Origin: Castellaniella sp044508625
GTDB lineage: Bacteria > Pseudomonadota > Gammaproteobacteria > Burkholderiales > Burkholderiaceae_B
Reading direction: 5' to 3'
DNA: 64,000 nucleotides
Assembly: GCA_044508625.1 (NCBI GenBank)
Contig: JBIQHJ010000001.1
Coordinates: 62,001 to 126,000, forward strand
A program made the translations under genes and the position numbers. The notes under the pieces are model-generated. The model was given only the letters and a program-made list of their open reading frames with translations, was not told where the DNA came from and searched no databases. Shown here piece after piece: positions 1 through 8,122 of the stretch; position 1 is the stretch's first letter, and the number at the start of each line of letters is the position of its first letter.

Positions 1-2
1 TT

Positions 3-239
3 CCCTCGGCGACCGCCGACGGCAGGCACTCGCGCCTGGTGGGCGCGCTGGGACTCCGGCCGGTGACCACGCCGCGCGGTGACGTGGATGCCGTGGTGAC
101 CGAACACGGGGTCGCGCACCTGCGCGGCTGCTCGCTGCAGGAGCGGATCCGGCGGCTGATCGGCGTGGCCCATCCCGACCATCGGGAATCGCTGGCGCGC
201 GAGGCGCGAGAGATCGCGAAGGCCCAGGGATTCCAGTGA
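3..239 (+). CDS. Acetyl-CoA hydrolase/transferase family protein, C-terminal end (5' truncated by window)
   Basis: Only the last 78 codons are inside the window, and the reading frame is open from base 3. The residues around VDAVVTEHGVAHLRGCS and the final RIRRLIGVAHPDHRESLA are characteristic of the C-terminal domain of acetyl-CoA hydrolase/4-hydroxybutyrate CoA-transferase proteins, where this segment helps close the CoA-binding site. Members move CoA between acetyl-CoA and short acids, or hydrolyse acyl-CoA. The gene precedes an acyl-CoA dehydrogenase, a CitE-like lyase and a CaiB-like CoA-transferase on the same strand, so it probably belongs to the same acyl-CoA degradation operon. The substrate cannot be told from this fragment. 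Confidence 0.75.
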   Translation, partial: PSATADGRHSRLVGALGLRPVTTPRGDVDAVVTEHGVAHLRGCSLQERIRRLIGVAHPDHRESLAREAREIAKAQGFQ

Positions 240-322
240 GTGCCGCGGGGCCCGGATCCAGGCGGATCCGGCACGCGGCGGACCGGCAAGTTTGACGACA
301 ACGTTTTATGGGAAGCATGGGT

Positions 323-1498
323 ATGAGCAATGCAAGACTTCGGCTGAGCCCCGAGCAGCGCGCGCTGGTCGGGACCGTCCGCGAACTGGGCCGGGACAAG
401 TTCCGCGGCCGGGCGCTGAAGTACCTGGACGGGACCTTCCCCTGGGAAAACCTGCGCGATCTCGCGGAGATCGGCGTGCTGGGCATGTCGATTCCCGAGG
501 AATACGGCGGCTCGGACCTGGCGGTCTTCGATACCGCCCTGGTCATCGAGGAGGTCGCCAAGCACTGCTATGCCACCGCCATGGCCCTGATGGGCGAGGT
601 CGGCGTCCAGGTGCGCGTGATCTCGACCTATGCGCCGGAGGACATGAAGCGCGACATCCTGCCCAAGGTCTGCACGGGCGACGCCATGCTGGCCGTGTGC
701 ATGACCGAGCCGCACGCGGGCACCGACGTGCCCAACTACCGCACCAACACGGCCATCCGCGGCGACCGCGCCGTCGTCAACGGGGTCAAGACCCTGATCA
801 GCCGCGCCGACGAGGCCGAATGGTTCGTGGTCTTCAGCCGCATCGACGGCACGCCCGGGCGCGAAGGGATCGGCTGCGTCCTGATCAATCGCCACACGCC
901 GGGCTTCCAGGTCACGGCGCGCTACCACACCATGGGCGGCGAGAATCTCGCCGAGATCCGTTTCGAGGACGTCGAGGTTCCCGTCGAGAACGTCATCCTG
1001 CGCCAGGGCGGCTTCAAGAAGCTGCTCTCGGCCTTCAACACGCAGCGCTGCCTCAATCCCAGCGTCTCGCTCGGCCTGGCCGAAGGGGCGTTCGAGGAGG
1101 CGATCAAGTACGTGCGCGACCGCAAGGTCTTCGGCAAGGCCGTCGGCGATTTCCAGGGCATCCGCTGGAAATTCGCCGAGATGTACCGCGACATCGAGGC
1201 GGGGCGCAGCCTGCTGTACCGCGCCTGCCTCACCGCCGATCCCTTCCCCGATCCCCACGAGGCGGCCATCGCCAAGATCTTCGTCAACGAGATGGCGATC
1301 CGCATCACCAGCGAGGCCCTGCAGGTGCATGGCGGCTACGGCTTCACGGACGAGTATCCCGTGTCGCGCTTCTATCGCGGCGCGCGCTACGGCACCCTGG
1401 GCGGCGGCGCCACCGAGACGCTCAAGGACCTCGTCGGCCGCAAGCTGCTCGAGGATTTCGATCCGGTGGACGGCTTCCTGTCGACGGGGGCGTTCTGA
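323..1498 (+). CDS. Acyl-CoA dehydrogenase family protein
   Basis: This is a flavoprotein of about 391 residues that would oxidise an acyl-CoA to the 2,3-enoyl-CoA. The usual order is visible: an N-terminal helical domain, the mid-domain motif AVCMTEPHAGTDVPNYRT near residue 120, and a C-terminal helical domain with ALQVHGGYGFTDEYPVSRFYR. At the position where many family members carry the catalytic Glu of an EGT motif the sequence reads LGGGATET, so the base may be elsewhere, as in some family branches. In-frame ATGs lie at 308, 317 and 323. I prefer 323 because GGAAG at 311-315 sits 7 nt before it. The stop is 1 nt before the next start, which suggests one operon. The substrate is unknown. 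Confidence 0.85.
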   Translation: MSNARLRLSPEQRALVGTVRELGRDKFRGRALKYLDGTFPWENLRDLAEIGVLGMSIPEEYGGSDLAVFDTALVIEEVAKHCYATAMALMGEVGVQVRVISTYAPEDMKRDILPKVCTGDAMLAVCMTEPHAGTDVPNYRTNTAIRGDRAVVNGVKTLISRADEAEWFVVFSRIDGTPGREGIGCVLINRHTPGFQVTARYHTMGGENLAEIRFEDVEVPVENVILRQGGFKKLLSAFNTQRCLNPSVSLGLAEGAFEEAIKYVRDRKVFGKAVGDFQGIRWKFAEMYRDIEAGRSLLYRACLTADPFPDPHEAAIAKIFVNEMAIRITSEALQVHGGYGFTDEYPVSRFYRGARYGTLGGGATETLKDLVGRKLLEDFDPVDGFLSTGAF

Positions 1499-1499
1499 C

Positions 1500-2360
1500 A
1501 TGAGATCCCTGCTTTTCGTCCCCGGACATGACGAGCGCAAGCTGGAAAAGGCGCTGGGATGCGGCGCCGACGCCCTGATCCTCGACCTGGAGGACGCGGT
1601 GCCGATGGCCGGCAAGGCCCGGGCGCGCGAGCTTGCCGCGGCCTTCGTCGCGCGGCATCGCGACCGGCACCGCCTGTTCGTGCGGGTCAATGCGCTCGAC
1701 ACCGGCCTCACCCTCCAGGACCTGGCCGCCGTGGCGGGCGCGCGGCCCGAGGGCATCATGCTGCCGAAGTGCTCCGGCGCCGGGGCGCTGGCCCGGGTGG
1801 ACGCCTACCTGGAGGCCCTGGAGGTGCGCGAGGGGCTCGCGCCCGGCGGCATCCGGGTGCTGCCGATCGTCACCGAGCATGCCGCCGCCGTGCTGAACAT
1901 GGGCGAGTACGCCCGCGCGGCCAGCCCGCGGCTGTGCGGCATGCTGTGGGGCGGCGAGGATCTCGCCACCGACGTCGGCGCCCGGTCCAACCGCGAGGCA
2001 TCGGGCGAGTACACCGCGCTCTTTCGCCTGGCGCGGTCCATGGCGCTGCTGGGCGCGGCCGCCGCGCGCGTGGCCCCCATCGATGCCGTGTACACCGATT
2101 TCCGCGATCCCGAAGGCCTGCGGGCCGAGGCGGCGGCGGCCCGGCGCGACGGGTTCACGGCCAAGGCCGCCATCCATCCCGACCAGGTCGCCGTGATCAA
2201 CGCGGTCTTTGAGCCCTCCGAGCAGGAACTGGACTGGGCCCGCCGCGTGCTCGCCGCCTTCGAGGCGGCGCCGGGCGCGGGCTCGGTGTCGCTCGACGGC
2301 CGGATGCTCGACCGGCCGCATCAACTGGCGGCCCGCCGCCTCTTGGACGGCGCGAAATGA
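1500..2360 (+). CDS. HpcH/HpaI aldolase / citrate lyase beta-subunit (CitE) family lyase
   Basis: The 286-residue protein opens with MRSLLFVPGHDERKLEKAL and continues with ADALILDLEDAVP, the signature start of CitE-like TIM-barrel lyases such as malyl-CoA or (S)-citramalyl-CoA lyases. The LDLEDAV acidic pair and the later MLWGGEDLATDVGA segment supply Mg2+ and substrate contacts in the family, and AAIHPDQVAVIN near the C-terminus is also typical. It would cleave a 3-hydroxyacyl-CoA into acetyl-CoA and an oxo-acid. The ATG lies 1 nt after the acyl-CoA dehydrogenase stop, and its own stop overlaps the next start (ATGA). A longer in-frame ORF starts at 1329 inside the dehydrogenase gene and is not credible. 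Confidence 0.8.
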   Translation: MRSLLFVPGHDERKLEKALGCGADALILDLEDAVPMAGKARARELAAAFVARHRDRHRLFVRVNALDTGLTLQDLAAVAGARPEGIMLPKCSGAGALARVDAYLEALEVREGLAPGGIRVLPIVTEHAAAVLNMGEYARAASPRLCGMLWGGEDLATDVGARSNREASGEYTALFRLARSMALLGAAAARVAPIDAVYTDFRDPEGLRAEAAAARRDGFTAKAAIHPDQVAVINAVFEPSEQELDWARRVLAAFEAAPGAGSVSLDGRMLDRPHQLAARRLLDGAK

Positions 2361-3586
2361 ACATTCCCGAGAGTCAGCCCATGGAGAAAGCGGGGAACCG
2401 CCTGCCCCTGGACGGGGTCGTGGTCATCGATCTTTCGCACGTCTACAACGGCCCCTATGCCACCTTCCTGATGGCCATGGCGGGCGCCGAGGTGATCAAG
2501 GTCGAGCCCCGGCAGGGCGAGCACCTGAGGAGCCGGGGCGACATGGGCGGCGCGGCGCTGCCCTTCGCCATGCTCAATTCGAACAAGAAGCCCGTCACGC
2601 TGAACCTCAAGGATCCCCGGGGGGCCGACCTGCTGCGTGAAATGGCGAGCCGCGCGGACGTCCTGGTCGAGAACTTCGCCCCCGGCGTCATGGATCGCCT
2701 GGGGCTGGGCGCGGTCGAGCTGCGCGCCCTCAATCCCCGGCTGATCTACGGCTCGAGCTCGGGCTACGGCAAGACCGGGCCCTACCGGGACTATCCGGCC
2801 ATGGACCTGGTGATGCAGGCCATGTCGGGCATCATCGACTCGACGGGCTATCCGGACCAGCCGCCCGTGAAGTCCGGCGCCGCCATCTGCGACTTCATGG
2901 CCGGCATCCACCTGTACGCGGCGATCATGACGGCGCTCTACGAGCGCGAGCGCACGGGCGCCGGGCGGGTGGTCGAGGTGTCGATGCAGGATGCCGTGTT
3001 CGCCTCGCTCGCCTCCAACCTGGGCATGCTGCACGCGCGCGGCGACGCCGCGCCGGCGCGCACCGGCAACCGGCACGGGGGGCTGGGGATCTCGCCATAC
3101 AATGTATATCCGGCCAAGGACGGCTACGTGGTGCTCAACGCCCCGGGCGACCGGCATTTCCAGGCGATCCTGGACGTGATCGGGCGCCCCGGGCTCAAGT
3201 CGGACCCGCGCTTCATCAGCCGCTCGGCGCGGGTCCAGCACGCGGCCGAGGTGGATGCGCTGCTGGAGTCCTGGACCACCCGGATGCCCAAGGAGGAGAT
3301 CGCCACCCGCATGCTCGAGGCCAAGGTGCCTTGCGCGCCGGTGCGCAGCCTCAAGGAGGTCCTGCACGACCGCAACATGCTGGCGCGCGGCAGCCTGCAG
3401 CGGGTCGACCATCCCGAGCTCGGCCGCGTCATCCTGCCGCATTCGCCGCTGGTCTTCGAGGGGGTCGAGCGCCGGCCCATCGAGCCCAGCCTGCCGCTGG
3501 GTGCGAGCAACGAGCAGGTGTTCGGCCAGTGGCTGGGGCACACGGCGCAGGAGCTCGAGGAATGGCGCGCGCGAGGGGTGATCTGA
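2357..3586 (+). CDS. CaiB/BaiF (class III) CoA-transferase
   Basis: The 409-residue protein has the class III CoA-transferase pattern. An N-terminal PLDGVVVIDLSHVYNGP is followed by GAEVIKVEPRQGEHLRS, then the LVENFAPGVMDRLGL block, and YPAMDLVMQAMSG, whose Asp matches the aspartate that forms the acyl-anhydride intermediate in CaiB and formyl-CoA transferase. The enzyme would move CoA to a carboxylic acid so that the neighbouring lyase or dehydrogenase can act on it. Its start overlaps the CitE-like gene by 4 bp, suggesting translational coupling. A second CaiB-like gene is paired with a CitE-like gene at 21.9-23.9 kb in the opposite order. Confidence 0.85.
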   Translation: MNIPESQPMEKAGNRLPLDGVVVIDLSHVYNGPYATFLMAMAGAEVIKVEPRQGEHLRSRGDMGGAALPFAMLNSNKKPVTLNLKDPRGADLLREMASRADVLVENFAPGVMDRLGLGAVELRALNPRLIYGSSSGYGKTGPYRDYPAMDLVMQAMSGIIDSTGYPDQPPVKSGAAICDFMAGIHLYAAIMTALYERERTGAGRVVEVSMQDAVFASLASNLGMLHARGDAAPARTGNRHGGLGISPYNVYPAKDGYVVLNAPGDRHFQAILDVIGRPGLKSDPRFISRSARVQHAAEVDALLESWTTRMPKEEIATRMLEAKVPCAPVRSLKEVLHDRNMLARGSLQRVDHPELGRVILPHSPLVFEGVERRPIEPSLPLGASNEQVFGQWLGHTAQELEEWRARGVI

Positions 3587-3670
3587 TGCGCGGGGCGGGG
3601 GCGGTCCCGCCGCGGCGCGCGGCGCGGGGCATCTTCGCGGGACGCGGACGCGGCCTCCCGAAAATCGGCA

Positions 3671-3700
3671 TGGACCGCCGCGGACGCGCATTCCTATACT
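3671..3700 (+). promoter_or_regulatory. Candidate sigma70 promoter for the liv-type ABC operon
   Basis: TGGACC at 3671-3676 matches the -35 consensus at 4 of 6 positions, and TATACT at 3695-3700 matches the -10 consensus at 5 of 6, with an 18-nt spacer. The pair lies in the 269-bp gap upstream of the permease genes and about 70 nt before a short open frame with a strong ribosome-binding site. In DNA this GC-rich, a TATACT box stands out, but no transcription data support it here. Confidence 0.4.
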
Positions 3701-3770
3701 GGGACACGCCGCGTCCGGGAGGGTCCCGAAAGAGGAACGGAACTGGCCGCCGGCCAGCAGGAGACGAGAC

Positions 3771-3863
3771 ATGAAACACCGATCCAGAGCGATCCGGCCG
3801 GCACGGGAACCCGGCGCATCCGCCGCGGCGCGCACGGCCGGGGGGCGGGTGGCCCATGGCTGA
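3771..3863 (+). pseudogene. Short ORF with strong RBS where the substrate-binding protein gene would be expected (possible livK remnant)
   Basis: CAGGAGACGAGAC directly precedes an ATG at 3771, a far better ribosome-binding site than the permease gene has. The frame begins MKHRSRAIRP, runs for 30 codons of Arg/Ala/Gly-rich sequence and stops at 3863, overlapping the start of the permease gene at 3856. Branched-chain ABC operons normally carry a periplasmic binding protein in this position, and basic residues after Met are typical of its signal peptide. I infer that this is either the start of a deleted binding-protein gene or a short leader ORF that feeds ribosomes to livH. The sequence alone does not decide between them. 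Confidence 0.35.
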
Positions 3864-4710
3864 ACAGATCATCGTCAACGGGCTCCTGGCGAGCCTGATC
3901 TATGTGCTCATGGCGCTGGGGTTCACGCTGATCTTCGGCATCATGCGGATCGTCAACTTCGCGCATGGCGAGTTCTACATGGTCGGCGCCATGGTGGTGC
4001 TGTTCCTGTTCGGCGCGCTGGGGTGGCCGTTCTTCGCGGCGGTCCTGGCCGGCGGGCTCGTGAGCGGCTTCCTGGGCGTCGTGGTCGAGCGCGTCCTGTT
4101 CCGGCCGCTGGTGGGCGACGAGCTGGCCGGCATGATCATGTCCCTCGCCGTCGGGGTCATCCTGCAATCGGTGGCGCTGCTGCTGTTCGGGCCGGCCGAG
4201 CACTCGGTGCCGCGTCCCTTCACCGGCACCTGGAGCCTGATGGACGCCTCCGTCCCCTGGGACCGCAGCATCGTGGCGCTCTGCGCCCTGGCCATCCTGG
4301 CGGCGTTCTACGTCTTCCTCAAGTACGCGAGGCTCGGCCTGGCCATGCAGGCGGTGGCGCAGGATCCGGACACGGCGACGCTCATGGGGATCGAGCCCGG
4401 CGTGGTCTACGGGTCGGCGTTCGGCCTGGCCTGCCTGCTGGCCGGATTGGCGGGCGCGCTGATGGCGCCCATTTACACCGCGGGGCCCTACATGGGAGAG
4501 CTGCCGATGCTCAAGGCCTTCGTGGTCGTCATCCTCGGCGGGCTGGGCAGCCTGCCCGGCGCGGTGCTCGGCGGCCTGCTGATCGGCCTGAGCGAATCGA
4601 TCGTCACCACCATGATCAATTCCACGGTCGCGCTGATCGTGTCCTTCGCCATCGTGCTGCTGGTCGTGGTCGCGCGGCCCAGCGGCCTGATGGGGAGGGC
4701 GCTGCGATGA
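3856..4710 (+). CDS. livH: Branched-chain amino acid-type ABC transporter permease LivH
   Basis: The 284-residue, strongly hydrophobic protein belongs to the LivH permease family. It opens with about three closely spaced membrane segments, including MALGFTLIFGIMRIVNFAHG, in which the IVNFAHGEFYM stretch is a family hallmark. The cytoplasmic coupling loop AQDPDTATLMGI near residue 170 and the closing GGLGSLPGAVLGGL are also typical. It would form one half of the inner-membrane pore with LivM. Its start lies inside the preceding 30-codon frame and its stop overlaps the livM start (ATGA). No periplasmic binding protein gene is adjacent, so the substrate is open; the CoA genes upstream suggest a carboxylic or aromatic acid rather than leucine. 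Confidence 0.88.
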   Translation: MAEQIIVNGLLASLIYVLMALGFTLIFGIMRIVNFAHGEFYMVGAMVVLFLFGALGWPFFAAVLAGGLVSGFLGVVVERVLFRPLVGDELAGMIMSLAVGVILQSVALLLFGPAEHSVPRPFTGTWSLMDASVPWDRSIVALCALAILAAFYVFLKYARLGLAMQAVAQDPDTATLMGIEPGVVYGSAFGLACLLAGLAGALMAPIYTAGPYMGELPMLKAFVVVILGGLGSLPGAVLGGLLIGLSESIVTTMINSTVALIVSFAIVLLVVVARPSGLMGRALR

Positions 4711-5627
4711 GGACGCGCTACATCCTCCTGCTGATCGCCGCCCTGGCCTTGCTGCCCTGGCTCGTGGGCGGGCGCTACGTGTTCCACCTGGCCACGATGA
4801 TCACCATCATGATCCCGATGGCGCTCAGCATGAACCTCATGCTCAAGATCGGACAGCTCTCCATCGCGCAGCCCGCGTTCATGGGCATCGGCGCCTATGG
4901 CAGCGCGCTGCTGACGATACGCCTGGGGTTCCCGCCGGCGCTGGCGATGCTGTCGGGCGCCCTCATCGCCGGCGCCCTCGCCGCGCTGGTGGGCCCCTTG
5001 TTCCTGCGCATCAAGGGCGTGTATTTCGTGCTGCTCACCTATGCCTTCGGCGAGATCATCAACCTGGTCTTCCAGGAGTGGACCTCGCTGTTCGGCGGAA
5101 ACAACGGCCTGTACGGCATCCCCAAGTTCTCGGTGCCGGGCCTGCGCCTGACGCAGCCGCAGCATTATTTCGTGTTCGGCCTGCTGCTGAGCGCGCTGGT
5201 CTACTGGTGCATGCGCCGGGTCGAGCGCTCGGACATCGGGGCGATCTTCCAGTCCCTGAACGAGGACGAGATGCTCAGCCGCGCGCTCGGCTCGAACGCC
5301 CTGTCGTGGCGCATCGGCACCTTCGCGGCGAGCGCCTTCATCGCCGGGCTGAGCGGCGGGCTCTACGCGTTCTACATCGGCTTCCTGTCGCCGGGGGCCT
5401 TCGGCTTCATGCTGTCGGTCGACCTGATCGTCATCAACGCGATCGGTGGCGTCGGCACGGTCCTGGGCCCGGTGCTGGGCGCGATCTTCATCGTGCCGCT
5501 GCCCGAGATCCTGCGCGAGGCGCGCGAGTACCAGTTGCTGATCTACGGGGTATGCCTGGTGGTCTTCCTGATCTTCTTCAGGCAGGGCCTGATCGCCATC
5601 GTGCAAAGGAGGAAGGCCGATGCCTGA
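4707..5627 (+). CDS. livM: Branched-chain amino acid-type ABC transporter permease LivM
   Basis: The 306-residue membrane protein pairs with LivH. After a first membrane helix it shows MNLMLKIGQLSIAQPAFMGIGAYG, whose GQLS...AFMGIGAY core is the LivM signature, then several membrane helices. The loop QSLNEDEMLSRALGSN contacts the ATPase in this family, and the C-terminal part contains the AIGGVGTVLGPVLGA motif. I set the start at 4707, an ATG overlapping the livH stop. The open frame continues far upstream inside livH only because of high GC. Translation is probably coupled on both sides, since livG starts 8 nt before this gene's stop. Confidence 0.88.
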   Translation: MRTRYILLLIAALALLPWLVGGRYVFHLATMITIMIPMALSMNLMLKIGQLSIAQPAFMGIGAYGSALLTIRLGFPPALAMLSGALIAGALAALVGPLFLRIKGVYFVLLTYAFGEIINLVFQEWTSLFGGNNGLYGIPKFSVPGLRLTQPQHYFVFGLLLSALVYWCMRRVERSDIGAIFQSLNEDEMLSRALGSNALSWRIGTFAASAFIAGLSGGLYAFYIGFLSPGAFGFMLSVDLIVINAIGGVGTVLGPVLGAIFIVPLPEILREAREYQLLIYGVCLVVFLIFFRQGLIAIVQRRKADA

Positions 5628-6381
5628 ACTGCTCGAGGTCCGGGGCCTGACCAAGCGATTCGGCGGCCTGACGGCGGTGTCCAAGGTGTCGTTCTCGGTG
5701 AGCGATGGGGAAATATTCGGCATCATCGGTCCCAACGGCGCCGGCAAGACGACGCTGTTCAACGTGATCGCCGGCCATTACCGGCCCACCGGCGGGACGG
5801 TGGCCCTCGGCGGCCATGACATTTCCGGGCATTCCAGCGACGAGATCGCGCGCCGCGGGATCGCGCGGACGTTCCAGGCCGTCCACGTGTTCGGGACGCA
5901 CACCGTGCGCGAGAACCTGCGCCGCGCCGAGGTGCTGAGGCTGCGCAACAGCCCCCGCGCGTATTTCTCCTCGCGCAAGGCGGCCGTGGATGCGGACCGG
6001 CTGGGGCGGGTCGCCGGCTTCGTCGGGCTCGGCGATGTCCTCGGGCTGCCGGCGGGAGGCCTGGCCTACGGCCTGCAAAAAATGCTCGGCATCGGCATGG
6101 CGATCATGGCGGGGCCCAGGCTGCTGCTGATGGACGAGCCGGCCGCGGGCCTGAATTCGTCCGAGAAAAAAGAGGCCGGCTTGCTGATCCGCCGGCTGCG
6201 CGACGAGCTCGGCATCACCATCCTGCTGGTCGAGCACGACATGCCGCTGGTGATGGGGACCTGCGATCGCATCCTGGTCGTCAATCGCGGCGAGCCGCTG
6301 GCGCTGGGCACGCCCGCGCAGGTCAAGGCGGACGCGTCGGTCATCGACGCGTATCTGGGGGAGGATTACGACTTTGCTTGA
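5620..6381 (+). CDS. livG: ABC transporter ATP-binding protein LivG
   Basis: The 253-residue ATPase energises the LivHM pore. Walker A is GPNGAGKTT at residues 37-45. The signature region reads LAYGLQKMLGI, a variant of the usual LSYGQQR, followed by the Walker B stretch LLLMDEPAAGLN and the switch histidine in LVEHDM. The long insert between Walker A and the signature is normal for LivG compared with LivF. The gene overlaps livM by 8 nt and livF by 8 nt, so the four transporter genes form one tightly coupled operon. Confidence 0.9.
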   Translation: MPELLEVRGLTKRFGGLTAVSKVSFSVSDGEIFGIIGPNGAGKTTLFNVIAGHYRPTGGTVALGGHDISGHSSDEIARRGIARTFQAVHVFGTHTVRENLRRAEVLRLRNSPRAYFSSRKAAVDADRLGRVAGFVGLGDVLGLPAGGLAYGLQKMLGIGMAIMAGPRLLLMDEPAAGLNSSEKKEAGLLIRRLRDELGITILLVEHDMPLVMGTCDRILVVNRGEPLALGTPAQVKADASVIDAYLGEDYDFA

Positions 6382-7078
6382 GATCCAGAATCTTTCCGTC
6401 GACTACAGCGGGGTGCACGCGCTGCGGGACGTCTCCATCGAGATCCCGGACAAGGGCGTGGCCGCGATCATCGGCGCCAACGGCGCGGGGAAATCCACGC
6501 TGCTCAAGGCGATCGTGGGGCTGACGCGCCATGCCCGGGGGTCCATCCGCCTCGATGGCGAGGACATCACCGCCCTCAAGCCCCACGAGCGGCTCGAGCG
6601 CGGGATCGTGCTGTGCCCCGAGGGCCGGCGGCTGTTTCCCGAGATGAGCGTCTACGACAACATCCGGGCCGGCGCCTATCGCGTGCGCGACGCCCGCCGC
6701 TTCCGCCGGCGCCTGGAATTCCTCTACGAGATCTTCCCCCGGGTGGCCGAGCGCCGGAATCAGGTCGCTTCCAGCCTCTCTGGCGGGGAACAGCAGATGG
6801 TCGCGATCGCGCGCGCCTTGATCAGCGAGCCTCGCATCCTGATGCTCGACGAGCCGACCCTGGGACTGGCGCCCAAGCTCATCCATGAGGTCGCAAGGCT
6901 GGTGCGGACCATCAACGGCGAGGGCATCACCGTCATCATGGTCGAGCAGAACGCGCGGCTCGCGCTCAAGATCTCGGACTGCGGATTCGTGCTCGAGACC
7001 GGGACGCTGGCGCTGCGCGGGACCAGCCAGGAGCTGCTGCGCAGCGACGAGATCCTGAGCGCCTACCTGGGTGGATGA
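6374..7078 (+). CDS. livF: ABC transporter ATP-binding protein LivF (TTG start)
   Basis: The 234-residue second ATPase has Walker A GANGAGKST near residue 36, the FPEMSVYDNIRAGA block typical of LivF, the signature LSGGEQQMVAIARAL, Walker B ILMLDEPTLGLAP and the switch region VEQNARLAL. It would form the ATPase dimer with LivG. The only start compatible with a full N-terminus (MLEIQNLSVDYSG) is TTG at 6374, preceded by GGGGGAGGA inside the end of livG, an unusual but well-supported start. The regulator gene begins 3 nt after its stop. Confidence 0.9.
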   Translation: MLEIQNLSVDYSGVHALRDVSIEIPDKGVAAIIGANGAGKSTLLKAIVGLTRHARGSIRLDGEDITALKPHERLERGIVLCPEGRRLFPEMSVYDNIRAGAYRVRDARRFRRRLEFLYEIFPRVAERRNQVASSLSGGEQQMVAIARALISEPRILMLDEPTLGLAPKLIHEVARLVRTINGEGITVIMVEQNARLALKISDCGFVLETGTLALRGTSQELLRSDEILSAYLGG

Positions 7079-7081
7079 GCC

Positions 7082-8107
7082 ATGAACAATCGGGTGCAAA
7101 AACGGTACATGCCGCCCCTCAACCAGTTGAGGGCATTCGAGGCCGCGGTGCGCCACGAGAGCTTCACCAAGGCGGCCGCCGAGCTCAGCGTCACGCAGGG
7201 CGCGATCAGCCGCCACGTGCGCTCTCTCGAGGAGTACCTCGGCTTCCAGTTGTTCGAGCGGGTCAACAACAACCTGGTGATCCCGCCCGCCAGCCGGGAA
7301 TTCGCGCAGGCGCTGACCCGGTCCTTCGACGGCATCAGCCAGGCCGCCCAGGCCCTGCGCCAGAGCAAGCGGCGCACGGTCCTGACCGTGCATTCGTACA
7401 CCAATTTCCTGATCCGCTGGCTGATCCCCAAATTGCCGGATTTCCAGGCGCGCCATCCCAACATCGAGATCCGGCTCTCGGCGGGGCGCGCCGAGGTGGA
7501 TTTCGACGAGGACGACATCGACGTGGCGGTGCGCTACGGCGCGCCGCCCTGGCCCGGCATCCATTCCGAGCTGCTGTTCCAGGTCGAGATGGTGCCGATC
7601 TGCTCGCCCCGCCTGGCGCAGGCCGTGGGCCTGGAAACCCCCGAGGATCTCCTCAAGACCACCCTCTATCACGTGTACGCCAGGCGCGAGGAATGGCCCG
7701 CCTGGTGGGCGCAGGTCAGCGACGCGCCCTTCAAGCCCTTTCGCGAGGTCTATCCCGAGGACCTGGCGGTGGTCCAGCAGTGCGTGCTCGCGGGCATGGG
7801 CGTCGGGCTGAGCCAGCGCCACTACGTCCTGGACGACATCGCGGCGGGCCAGATCATGATTCCCTTCGACGTTCCCCTGCGGCACACCAACGGCTTCTAC
7901 GTGGTCTGCCAGCCGGGCCGCATGGACGTCCCCAAGATCTCGGCGTTTCGCCAATGGATCCTGGCGCAGCTCGCCGAGGAGGCGCCGGAGGAGGGGGATG
8001 CCGTTCCGGACGGCGAAGTGTCCGGCGAGGCACCCGCCACGGACCTGGACGGAGGGGCCACGCCGCGGGAGCCCGCCGTGAGGGGGGCGGGGCGCACCGG
8101 GGCCTGA
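7082..8107 (+). CDS. LysR-family transcriptional regulator, GcvA-like
   Basis: The 341-residue protein has a winged HTH at about residues 14-70, reading LNQLRAFEAAVRHESFTKA, then AELSVTQGAISRHVRSLEE, which is closest to the GcvA/AmpR branch of LysR. The effector-binding domain follows (VLTVHSYTNFLIRWLIPKL onward). The last roughly 40 residues are a low-complexity acidic/Ala/Gly tail after the normal LysR end, probably disordered. It lies 3 nt downstream of livF on the same strand and most likely controls the liv-type operon. An internal ATG at 7109 (MPPLNQ) could be the true start, as GcvA relatives often begin there. Confidence 0.85.
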   Translation: MNNRVQKRYMPPLNQLRAFEAAVRHESFTKAAAELSVTQGAISRHVRSLEEYLGFQLFERVNNNLVIPPASREFAQALTRSFDGISQAAQALRQSKRRTVLTVHSYTNFLIRWLIPKLPDFQARHPNIEIRLSAGRAEVDFDEDDIDVAVRYGAPPWPGIHSELLFQVEMVPICSPRLAQAVGLETPEDLLKTTLYHVYARREEWPAWWAQVSDAPFKPFREVYPEDLAVVQQCVLAGMGVGLSQRHYVLDDIAAGQIMIPFDVPLRHTNGFYVVCQPGRMDVPKISAFRQWILAQLAEEAPEEGDAVPDGEVSGEAPATDLDGGATPREPAVRGAGRTGA

Positions 8108-8122
8108 GCGCCGGGCGAGCCC

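Noticed and set aside
292..1503. Long plus-strand frame overlapping the acyl-CoA dehydrogenase, and many similar antisense frames across the window
   Set aside because: Arg/Pro/Gly-rich frames shadowing real genes are an effect of high GC; they contain no family motifs.
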